Of a stretch of 7,580 nt of DNA, positions 1-5,298 are shown in pieces. Below the pieces are notes generated by a model that worked only from the letters and a program-made list of their open reading frames with translations, did not search any database and was not told the DNA's origin. The DNA is from an uncultured Flavobacterium sp. (lineage in GTDB: Bacteria; Bacteroidota; Bacteroidia; Flavobacteriales; Flavobacteriaceae). A program made the position numbers and the translations under genes. The stretch is taken from the NCBI GenBank assembly GCA_946480635.1, contig CAMLKV010000097.1:1-7580 (forward strand), in the 5' to 3' direction. Position 1 is the first letter of the stretch. Every line of letters starts with the position of its first letter.

Positions 1-655
1 GGCCAAATCAATGGGCATCGAAGTGAACGAAACCATGGGTAAAGGAAAATTAATTGATGAAATTTTTGGTGAGAAATGTGAAGGAAACTTCATTCAACCA
101 ACATTCATCACGGATTATCCTAAAGAAATGTCTCCATTATGTAAATCTCACAGAGACAATCCAGATTTAACCGAGCGCTTCGAATTAATGGTTTGTGGTA
201 AAGAAATTGCCAATGCATATTCTGAATTAAATGATCCTATTGACCAAAGAGAGCGTTTTGAAGCGCAAATGGCATTAGCAGCTAAAGGGGATGACGAAGC
301 GAATGGCATCATTGACGAAGATTTCTTAAGAGCTTTAGAATACGGTATGCCTCCAACCTCAGGTTTAGGTATTGGAATGGACAGATTAATTATGTTCTTG
401 ACTAATAATGCTTCAATTCAAGAAGTATTATTCTTCCCTCAAATGCGTCCTGAGAAAAAAGGCCCTGAATTGACAGAAGAAGAACAATTAATTATTGAAT
501 TATTAAAAGCTGAAGACAACCAACCATTAGCTCAACTTAAGGAAAAATCGGCTTTAAGCGGAAAAAAATGGGATGCAGCCATGAAAGGTTTAGCTAAACA
601 TGGCTTAACAAAAGTTGTTGTTGACGGTGATAATAAAACTGTAGTTTTAAGCTAA
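1..655 (+). CDS. lysS: Lysyl-tRNA synthetase, class II (3' part, cut by the window edge)
   Basis: This enzyme charges tRNA-Lys with lysine in the cytoplasm, using ATP. About 217 C-terminal codons are visible; the frame is already open at base 2 (first full codon GCC), so the Met at 11 is internal. What is seen matches the class II LysS catalytic core: [12 protein letters not shown] followed by the [22 protein letters not shown] block, and class II motif 3 as [14 protein letters not shown] (GLGIGMDR at 362-385), whose Arg contacts ATP. Ordinary bacterial LysS ends shortly after the FFPQMRP stretch. This one continues for about 63 residues (464-652) in a segment resembling a winged helix, an extension I believe is usual in Bacteroidota LysS. 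An intrinsic terminator follows, so the gene ends its transcript. Identification is firm; the role of the extension is unknown. Confidence 0.97.
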   Translation, partial: AKSMGIEVNETMGKGKLIDEIFGEKCEGNFIQPTFITDYPKEMSPLCKSHRDNPDLTERFELMVCGKEIANAYSELNDPIDQRERFEAQMALAAKGDDEANGIIDEDFLRALEYGMPPTSGLGIGMDRLIMFLTNNASIQEVLFFPQMRPEKKGPELTEEEQLIIELLKAEDNQPLAQLKEKSALSGKKWDAAMKGLAKHGLTKVVVDGDNKTVVLS

Positions 656-679
656 CACCTTAGCAAACAATATATAGTT

Positions 680-713
680 AAAGGAATCCTAAAAAAGGGT
701 TCCTTTTTATTTT
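680..713 (+). terminator. Intrinsic terminator of lysS
   Basis: A 10-bp stem (680-689 AAAGGAATCC with 697-706 GGGTTCCTTT, one U-G pair) has a 7-base loop of TAAAAAA and runs into a T-rich tract (704-713). It lies 25 bases past the lysS stop and separates lysS from the small secreted protein gene downstream. Confidence 0.88.
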
Positions 714-770
714 CTATTAAACCTTTTTGAACTAACAATGTCTTATTGATATAACGCAAAAAAAATTATC

Positions 771-1229
771 ATGAAAAAGACATTTTTAACCCTTCTATTA
801 ATAGGTACATTATCAGGAGTTTATGCTCAAGAAAAGGAAACTCAATCAGCTAGAACAAAAAGAGAGCAAATGACTCCTGAACAGAGAAATCAGCTTCAGT
901 TAAAAAGAATGACAGCCAATTTAGATTTAACGGCTTCACAACAAAAAGAAATGGCTGTTATTATTGCAGATGAAAATGCAAAAAGAGACTCAAAAAGAGC
1001 TGAAATGAAAGCTAATAAAGACGCAAAAAAACAATTAACAGCCGATGAAAGATTTAAGATGGAAAACGAAAGGCTTGATGCACAAATTGAATACAAAGCC
1101 AAAATGAAAAAGATTTTAAACAAAGAACAATTTGCAAAATGGCAAGAAAATCAAGAAAAAAGAAGTGAGAAAATACATAGAATGAAAAGAGCCCATCATC
1201 AAAAATCTAAAAAACAAGCAAATGAATAA
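771..1229 (+). CDS. Small secreted helical protein with LTxxQ motifs (CpxP/Spy-like)
   Basis: This 152-residue protein has a clear Sec signal peptide (residues 1-19; MKK start, hydrophobic core, cleavage at VYA|Q), so the mature protein is periplasmic or beyond, probably starting with pyroglutamate. The mature part is almost wholly charged and helix-forming, very rich in Lys, Glu and Gln and without cysteine. Two motifs of the LTxxQ kind are visible, LTASQ at 53-57 and LNKEQ at 116-120, each leading into a helix, as in CpxP/Spy-type periplasmic chaperones and stress sensors. A short MTPEQ stretch (34-38) also fits. The C-terminus (130-152) is strongly basic, which is unusual for this family. 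It has no recognisable Shine-Dalgarno, only an A-rich run before the ATG, and I found no good promoter match upstream although the preceding terminator implies one. Family placement rests on motif and helical pattern only; function is not established. Confidence 0.8.
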   Translation: MKKTFLTLLLIGTLSGVYAQEKETQSARTKREQMTPEQRNQLQLKRMTANLDLTASQQKEMAVIIADENAKRDSKRAEMKANKDAKKQLTADERFKMENERLDAQIEYKAKMKKILNKEQFAKWQENQEKRSEKIHRMKRAHHQKSKKQANE

Positions 1230-1233
1230 TTTT

Positions 1234-1263
1234 TTGCATTTTTAAAAAAAATGTTTAGATTTG
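1234..1263 (+). promoter_or_regulatory. Bacteroidota-type promoter for the 112-residue secreted protein
   Basis: TTG at 1234-1236 (TTTG from 1233), a 19-base spacer, and TAGATTTG at 1256-1263 fit the Bacteroidota primary sigma factor consensus (-33 TTTG, -7 TAnnTTTG) without mismatch. Transcription should start just downstream, giving a leader of roughly 25 bases before the ATG at 1294. The promoter sits wholly in the 64-base gap, so the second small gene can be expressed on its own. Confidence 0.75.
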
Positions 1264-1293
1264 GTTTCTATAAACTAATCTATTTATTTAATT

Positions 1294-1632
1294 ATGAAAA
1301 AATTATTACAAATATTACTTTTTGTTTTTGCTTTCACAATGAGTGCAAATGCTCAAGAAAAAAGACAGTTAACACCTGCTGAAAAAGCAAAACAAAACGT
1401 ATTAGAGCTTTCAAAAGCTATAGACACTAATGGTGACGACCAGTTTTTTGTAAACATGAACAATTTATTCCTTGCTAAACATGAAGCTTTAGCTAAAGAA
1501 GGAATCACTGAAGCTGAAAAAAGCGAGATTTATAAGAACATTGACATGAAAATGAGAGCGACTTTCTCTGAAAATCAAATCAAACAAATCATGCAACAAC
1601 CTGGTTTATATGATAAATTAATTAAGAACTAA
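1294..1632 (+). CDS. Small secreted helical protein of unknown function
   Basis: This 112-residue protein has a Sec signal peptide (residues 1-20, MKKLL start, Phe/Leu-rich core, SANA|Q cleavage), leaving about 92 mature residues. The mature part is predicted helical and has no cysteine. It opens with QLTPAEKAKQ (25-34) and ends with FSENQIKQI (91-99), both loosely like the LTxxQ-type helix starts in the upstream neighbour, so the two may be distant relatives or partners. I do not recognise a named family. The ATG is chosen because the signal peptide begins directly there. A matching promoter lies 31 bases upstream and a strong terminator begins 18 bases past the stop, so it is probably monocistronic, with possible read-through from the preceding gene. 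Role unknown; a periplasmic chaperone or stress protein is only a guess. Confidence 0.82.
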   Translation: MKKLLQILLFVFAFTMSANAQEKRQLTPAEKAKQNVLELSKAIDTNGDDQFFVNMNNLFLAKHEALAKEGITEAEKSEIYKNIDMKMRATFSENQIKQIMQQPGLYDKLIKN

Positions 1633-1650
1633 ATCTTAATAACAGATATA

Positions 1651-1678
1651 AAAAAATCCGCTATAAAGCGGATTTTTT
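1651..1678. terminator. Bidirectional intrinsic terminator between convergent genes
   Basis: This is a perfect 12-bp stem, AAAAAATCCGCT (1651-1662) with AGCGGATTTTTT (1667-1678), around a 4-base loop ATAA. Both strands read as A-tract, GC-rich stem, T-tract, so it can stop the + strand small-protein transcript (stop codon ends at 1632) and the - strand hemL transcript (stop codon 1682-1684). Confidence 0.93.
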
Positions 1679-1681
1679 ATT

Positions 1682-2968
1682 TTATAATGTTTTAGCAACT
1701 TTATTAATTGCTTCTATTGTAAAGTCAAGATCTTCGTAAGACAACGCATCTGTAATAAACCATGTTTCGTAAGCTGAAGGCGCAATATAAACACCTTCTT
1801 TTACCAATCCGTGAAAGAAATCCTTGAAACGCTGATTATCACCATTTTTTGAAGTATTAAAATCATACACTTCTTCTTTATCAAAATGTACAGAAATCAT
1901 CGATCCCACTCTATTGATAGTAAAGTCAATATTATTCAATGTCAGTACTTTTCTAATTCCAACTTCTAAATAAGCTGTTTTTTGCTCTAATCTTTTGAAA
2001 ATTTCTGTGTCAGAATTTAATTCTGTTAGCATTGCTAAACCGGCAGCCATTGCTAACGGATTCCCTGACAATGTTCCCGCTTGATACACAGGGCCTAGTG
2101 GAGCCAAATAATTCATAATTTCGTTACGTGCTGCAAAAGCCCCAACTGGTAATCCACCTCCTATAACTTTTCCAAAACAAACAGTATCAGCTTGAACATT
2201 ATAAAGTTCTTGTGCACCACCTTTCGCCAAACGGAAACCAGTCATTACTTCGTCAAAAATCAACAAAGTTCCATTATCAGTACAAAGTTGACGAAGCGCT
2301 TCTAAAAATCCTTCTTTAGGAGGTATACACCCCATATTTCCTGCAACTGGCTCAATAATGATAGCGGCAATTTCATTTTTATTTGCTTCTAATAAAGCTT
2401 TAATATTTTGAATATCATTATAATTAGCTAATAAAGTGTCTTTTGCTGTACCCTGTGTTACACCGGGACTATTAGGCGAACCAAAAGTTATAGCTCCACT
2501 CCCAGCTTGGATTAAAAAAGAATCTGAATGACCATGATAACAACCAGCAAATTTTATTATTTTGTCACGCCCTGTAAAACCTCTTGCTAAACGAATGGCA
2601 CTCATACAAGCTTCTGTTCCAGAATTCACAAAACGGATTTTATCAATATTTGGCACCATAGAAACTGCTAATTCAGCGATTTTAGTTTCTATTTCTGTTG
2701 GCATACCAAATGATGTTCCCAACTTAGCTTTTTCGATAACAGCATTAACCACTGGCTCATAGGCATGCCCTAAAATCATCGGCCCCCATGAATTAATATA
2801 ATCTATAAGACGGTTACCATCTTCGTCAAAAAGATAAGCTCCTTTTGCACTTTTTACAAATATTGGAGTACCTCCTACATATTTGAATGCTCTTACTGGT
2901 GAATTTACTCCGCCTGGAATTACTTTTTCAGCTTCGGCGAACAGCTGACTACTTCTTTGATAAATCAT
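1682..2968 (-). CDS. hemL: Glutamate-1-semialdehyde 2,1-aminomutase
   Basis: HemL is a cytoplasmic PLP enzyme that turns glutamate-1-semialdehyde into 5-aminolevulinate, the last step of the C5 route from Glu-tRNA into heme and other tetrapyrroles. The 428-residue length is normal and the whole protein aligns in outline with the family: N-terminal [15 protein letters not shown] (14-28), NSGTEA (115-120) for PLP phosphate binding, CYHGHSDSF (143-151), FDEVMTGFR (238-246) with the Asp that contacts the pyridine nitrogen, and [14 protein letters not shown] (265-278), whose Lys267 should form the PLP Schiff base. The [14 protein letters not shown] block (297-310) is also typical. The start has an unusual local RBS-like AGGA about 7 bases upstream. 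It is last of three genes on this strand, 76 bases from the previous one. I saw no TAnnTTTG match in that gap, so read-through from the upstream operon is plausible. It ends on a strong terminator. Confidence 0.98.
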   Translation of the reverse strand: MIYQRSSQLFAEAEKVIPGGVNSPVRAFKYVGGTPIFVKSAKGAYLFDEDGNRLIDYINSWGPMILGHAYEPVVNAVIEKAKLGTSFGMPTEIETKIAELAVSMVPNIDKIRFVNSGTEACMSAIRLARGFTGRDKIIKFAGCYHGHSDSFLIQAGSGAITFGSPNSPGVTQGTAKDTLLANYNDIQNIKALLEANKNEIAAIIIEPVAGNMGCIPPKEGFLEALRQLCTDNGTLLIFDEVMTGFRLAKGGAQELYNVQADTVCFGKVIGGGLPVGAFAARNEIMNYLAPLGPVYQAGTLSGNPLAMAAGLAMLTELNSDTEIFKRLEQKTAYLEVGIRKVLTLNNIDFTINRVGSMISVHFDKEEVYDFNTSKNGDNQRFKDFFHGLVKEGVYIAPSAYETWFITDALSYEDLDFTIEAINKVAKTL

Positions 2969-3019
2969 TTATTCCTAATGTTTTTTTTTAGCCTCAATGG
3001 AAGCTACTTATAAATAAAT

Positions 3020-3034
3020 GCCCAAAAGCTGGGC
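3020..3034 (-). terminator. Short GC-rich hairpin after the glucosaminidase gene (possible weak terminator)
   Basis: GCCCA and TGGGC form a 5-bp stem around a 5-base loop, 10 bases past the glucosaminidase stop on the - strand. It is followed there by ATTTATTTAT rather than a clean T run. It could stop some transcripts while letting others reach hemL, or be an mRNA 3' end/processing site. The stem is short, so this is tentative. Confidence 0.45.
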
Positions 3035-3044
3035 TTCTAAAAAT

Positions 3045-3938
3045 CTACTTTATAATTAATTCTTGCCCAATTGATAAGGCATTACTCGTAAGATTGTTTT
3101 TTACTTTTAACGCATCTACCGACAGATTATATTTTTTTGAAATAGAATATAAAGTATCTCCTTGTTCAACAACATGTATCTCTTCAGTTTGAACAATCTC
3201 TTTATCTTTTTGATTTTTCGATTGAGTCTCTACAGCAGTATTAATTACAGATGTAAATTCTATTCCTAAAACCTCAGCATCAAATTGATGTAAATTATAT
3301 CTTTCTATTAATCCAATTAGTTTTTCCGGATATTTAGGATCAGTAGCATAACCCGATTTTTTTAAGCCTCGCGCCCAACCTTTGTAATCATGCTTTTCTA
3401 GTTTAAACAATGGTTGATACCAAGGTCTGCTTGTTAAAAATAACGAATGATCTCGATAGGATTCATGTGCTTTATCATACTTCCTAAAGCATTCCTGAGC
3501 AGCATCATCGTCATGACGAACATACTCTCCAGTCCATTCTTTATGACATTTTATACCAAAGTGATTGTTTGCTACTTTACACAACACACCAGTTCCTGCA
3601 CCAGATTCTAAAATTCCTTGTGCCAAAGTTATACTAGCAGGAACTCCATACTTTTCCATGTCTTCTTTAGCCACTTCTTTAAACTGATTAATGTAGGCTA
3701 AAACGACTTCTTTTGTTACTTTTATGTTTGAAGTAGCGACTAAAACTTCACTTGCCTGTTTTGGCGTATCAATTTCTACAACAGGATGTTCTTTATCCAC
3801 TTTTTTAGTAGAAGTAGTAGGCTTAACTGGCACTTTCTTTTGAGTTGTGTGTACATACTTTTTACTCTGCACTTTTGATTTTGAAGAACCACAACCAATT
3901 ATTACCAACAAAAATAAAATATAGACTACTTTATTCAT
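3045..3938 (-). CDS. Lipoprotein glucosaminidase (GH73-type peptidoglycan hydrolase) with C-terminal LysM
   Basis: This 297-residue protein should cleave the glycan strands of peptidoglycan as an N-acetylglucosaminidase of the FlgJ/GH73 type. The signal peptide ends in a lipobox (VIIGC, Cys16), so it is a lipoprotein. The residues after Cys (GSSKSK) lack the acidic patch that marks surface-exposed flavobacterial lipoproteins, which suggests it faces the periplasm, where its substrate is. A Lys/Thr/Pro-rich linker (about 17-75) leads to the catalytic domain (about 78-216). ASITLAQGILESGAG carries the probable catalytic Glu111, followed by NNHFGIKC (124-131), FRKYDKAHESYRDHSLFL (151-168) and GLKKSGYATDPKYPEKLI (191-208), all family hallmarks. 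A single LysM domain (about 255-297, VVEQGDTLYSISKKYNLS...) should bind glycan chains. Its start codon overlaps the end of the upstream PLP enzyme gene by 8 bases, so translation is probably coupled. A likely job is wall remodelling in growth or division. Confidence 0.94.
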   Translation of the reverse strand: MNKVVYILFLLVIIGCGSSKSKVQSKKYVHTTQKKVPVKPTTSTKKVDKEHPVVEIDTPKQASEVLVATSNIKVTKEVVLAYINQFKEVAKEDMEKYGVPASITLAQGILESGAGTGVLCKVANNHFGIKCHKEWTGEYVRHDDDAAQECFRKYDKAHESYRDHSLFLTSRPWYQPLFKLEKHDYKGWARGLKKSGYATDPKYPEKLIGLIERYNLHQFDAEVLGIEFTSVINTAVETQSKNQKDKEIVQTEEIHVVEQGDTLYSISKKYNLSVDALKVKNNLTSNALSIGQELIIK

Positions 3939-4836
3939 TTACAACTATTTTATTCATTTTTCTCTTTTCGAGCAACTTATTCATCCCTTCAATTCCTTGT
4001 AATCCTCCTGTATGAATTAATAGTATTTTAGAATTTTCTGGAAAATAACTTTTCTCTATCAAGTCTAAAACGCCAAAAACCATCTTACCAGTATAAACAG
4101 GGTCTAAAGGAATTGTAGTTACTCTGTAAAAATCATTAATAAAACCAATTAATTCTTCAGTAACTTTTCCGTAACCACCAAAATGATAATCGGTTATTAA
4201 TTCCCAATTTTTATTATTTGCAAACTTACAAATTTCATTTTTTAAAAAATCTCCTTTTAACGCAGGAAATCCAATAACTTTTTGATGTGGCTTAGCAGAA
4301 TTTATAATTCCCGAAATGGTTCCTCCTGTCCCTACAGCACAAGAGATATAATTAAATTCATTATCTTCTTCAGTTAAAATCTCTTCGCAACCCTTTATTG
4401 CCAGTTCATTGGTTCCTCCTTCAGGCAAAATATAACAGTTTCCATATTTTGCTTTCAAATAACTTGTAAACTCATCAGAATCTTTTTTGCGGTATTGTTC
4501 TCTTGTAATAAACTCAAATTTCATACCGCATTGTTGAGCAAAACTAAGAGTAGGATTATTTGCAACCTCTTTCCATAGTTCTTCACCTCGAATTACGCCA
4601 ACACAACTTATATTTTTCTCTTTACAAGCATAAGCAGTAGCTGCAATATGATTTGAAAAAGCACCGCCAAAAGTAACAACTGAATCATAGAAATTTTGTT
4701 CAAATTCTACCAAATTATACTTGAGTTTTCTAAACTTATTCCCCGAAACAAAAGGATGCAATAAATCTTCTCTTTTTATCTTTAAAGTGACTTGATTTTT
4801 AGTAATTGAAGTAATATTTTGATTTATAGCATCCAT
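3931..4836 (-). CDS. PLP-dependent D-cysteine desulfhydrase-like enzyme (ACC deaminase family)
   Basis: This 301-residue cytoplasmic enzyme is a fold-type II PLP protein. Visible motifs are SGNKFRKLKY (31-40) with Lys34 as the PLP lysine, GGAFSNHIAATAYAC (57-71), the phosphate-binding loop AVGTGGTISG (167-176), DPVYTGKM (245-252) and IHTGGLQG (274-281). Genes like this are often labelled 1-aminocyclopropane-1-carboxylate deaminase. True ACC deaminases carry Glu in DPVYEGK and Leu in HLGG (Glu295 and Leu322 in the Pseudomonas enzyme, 27 residues apart). Here the same two positions, also 27 apart, are Thr249 and Thr276, as expected for the D-cysteine desulfhydrase side (D-cysteine to pyruvate, H2S and ammonia). 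I therefore infer a D-amino-acid lyase and not an ACC deaminase; the true substrate is unproven. It is the first gene of a - strand operon with a strong promoter almost touching the start codon, and it overlaps the next gene by 8 bases. Confidence 0.9.
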   Translation of the reverse strand: MDAINQNITSITKNQVTLKIKREDLLHPFVSGNKFRKLKYNLVEFEQNFYDSVVTFGGAFSNHIAATAYACKEKNISCVGVIRGEELWKEVANNPTLSFAQQCGMKFEFITREQYRKKDSDEFTSYLKAKYGNCYILPEGGTNELAIKGCEEILTEEDNEFNYISCAVGTGGTISGIINSAKPHQKVIGFPALKGDFLKNEICKFANNKNWELITDYHFGGYGKVTEELIGFINDFYRVTTIPLDPVYTGKMVFGVLDLIEKSYFPENSKILLIHTGGLQGIEGMNKLLEKRKMNKIVVNE

Positions 4837-4842
4837 TAATTA

Positions 4843-4873
4843 CAAAAGTACGAATAAAGATTTTAGCCTTCAA
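4843..4873 (-). promoter_or_regulatory. Bacteroidota-type promoter of the PLP enzyme-glucosaminidase operon
   Basis: On the - strand, TTG (4873-4871), a 20-base spacer, and TACTTTTG (4850-4843) match the TTTG/TAnnTTTG consensus, with only the first T of TTTG missing. The -7 element ends just 6 bases before the ATG at 4836, so the transcript should begin within a few bases of the start codon. No alternative downstream Met keeps the conserved N-terminus, which points to a leaderless or near-leaderless mRNA. Confidence 0.78.
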
Positions 4874-4946
4874 CGACGACCAAGATTTACAATAAAAACA
4901 ACAAGTTCAAATGTTTAAACTTCTTTTAGATTAAGAAAAAACCTAC

Positions 4947-4990
4947 TTTTATAAAAATAAATTTGATAAATCAATTTTATTTTTATAAAA
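4947..4990. repeat. 44-bp near-perfect palindrome
   Basis: The arms at 4947-4967 and 4970-4990 match as inverted repeats at 20 of 21 positions around a 2-base AA centre. The sequence is almost all A/T apart from one GAT/ATC block beside the centre. It lies about 110 bases upstream of the operon start and about 310 bases upstream of the adhesin start. No T-tract follows on either strand beyond the arms, so it is not a classic terminator. Confidence 0.85.
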
Positions 4991-5031
4991 CGCTAAAACC
5001 GCAATATTAACGATACTTCCCACCATACAAT

Positions 5032-5058
5032 TAGACTAAAAATCAGCTTTTTAGTCTA
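5032..5058. repeat. Perfect 11-bp inverted repeat (hairpin or operator)
   Basis: TAGACTAAAAA (5032-5042) and TTTTTAGTCTA (5048-5058) are perfect inverted repeats around the loop TCAGC. The A/T tracts face the loop instead of the outside, and no T run follows, which argues against an ordinary intrinsic terminator and leaves a protein-binding site or cruciform as options. Confidence 0.82.
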
Positions 5059-5222
5059 GAAAAAAATTCAGATAAACAACAAATTTAATCGACAAAATTT
5101 GTTTAAAAAATGCACTTAAATTACTTTTACTGTGAAATGGATTTTTATTTAACGAATTAACAGCTAACGAAATAGAAAAAAACTACTTTCGATTTTTTTA
5201 CGTATACACTTTTGAAATCATG

Positions 5223-5242
5223 CGATATCATATTTGATGTCG
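5223..5242. repeat. Inverted repeat overlapping the -33 box of the adhesin promoter
   Basis: CGATATCA (5223-5230) and TGATGTCG (5235-5242) pair over 8 positions (one T-G) around TATT. The right arm shares bases with the proposed -33 element TTTG at 5233-5236, the position expected for a repressor or activator site. The match is short enough that chance is possible. Confidence 0.5.
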
Positions 5243-5262
5243 TGTTTTCCGTTGTATGTTTT
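5233..5262 (+). promoter_or_regulatory. Candidate promoter of the large secreted protein gene
   Basis: TTTG (5233-5236), an 18-base spacer, and TATGTTTT (5255-5262) match the Bacteroidota consensus at all but the final G of the -7 element. It would give a leader of about 30 bases before the ATG at 5299, much like the well-matched promoter of the 112-residue protein in this window. Confidence 0.5.
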
Positions 5263-5298
5263 ACAATAAAAGTATTTATTTTCTATACTAAATTCAAA

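Larger units (their letters stand above)
4837..5298. other. 462-bp AT-rich divergent intergenic region
   Basis: No convincing gene is present; the open stretches are under about 20 codons. It contains, from left to right, the operon promoter (4843-4873, - strand), a 44-bp palindrome (4947-4990), an 11-bp hairpin (5032-5058), a weaker promoter-like pair (TTTG 5098-5101, 20-base spacer, TACTTTTA 5122-5129) that would leave a leader of about 160 bases, an imperfect inverted repeat (5223-5242) and a candidate promoter near the adhesin start. It is more AT-rich than either flanking gene, and its length and repeats suggest regulation of the adhesin gene. Confidence 0.8.

Noticed and set aside
896..1123. 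75-residue hydrophobic frame on the - strand
   Set aside because: It is antisense to the Lys/Glu-rich secreted protein; AAA and GAA codons read backwards give Phe and Ser, which makes a false membrane-like protein.
2562..2762. 66-residue frame on the + strand
   Set aside because: It lies wholly inside hemL on the opposite strand, and hemL is a full-length, motif-complete gene.
5032..5058. Hairpin as an intrinsic terminator
   Set aside because: No gene ends nearby on either strand and no T-tract follows the stem; the A/T runs are next to the loop.
5098..5129. TTTG-N20-TACTTTTA as the adhesin promoter
   Set aside because: It fits the consensus about as well as 5233-5262 but would leave a leader of about 160 bases; kept only as an alternative.
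5110..5160. 16-codon open frame in the divergent gap
   Set aside because: Too short, with no conserved feature, ribosome site or well-placed promoter to support it.
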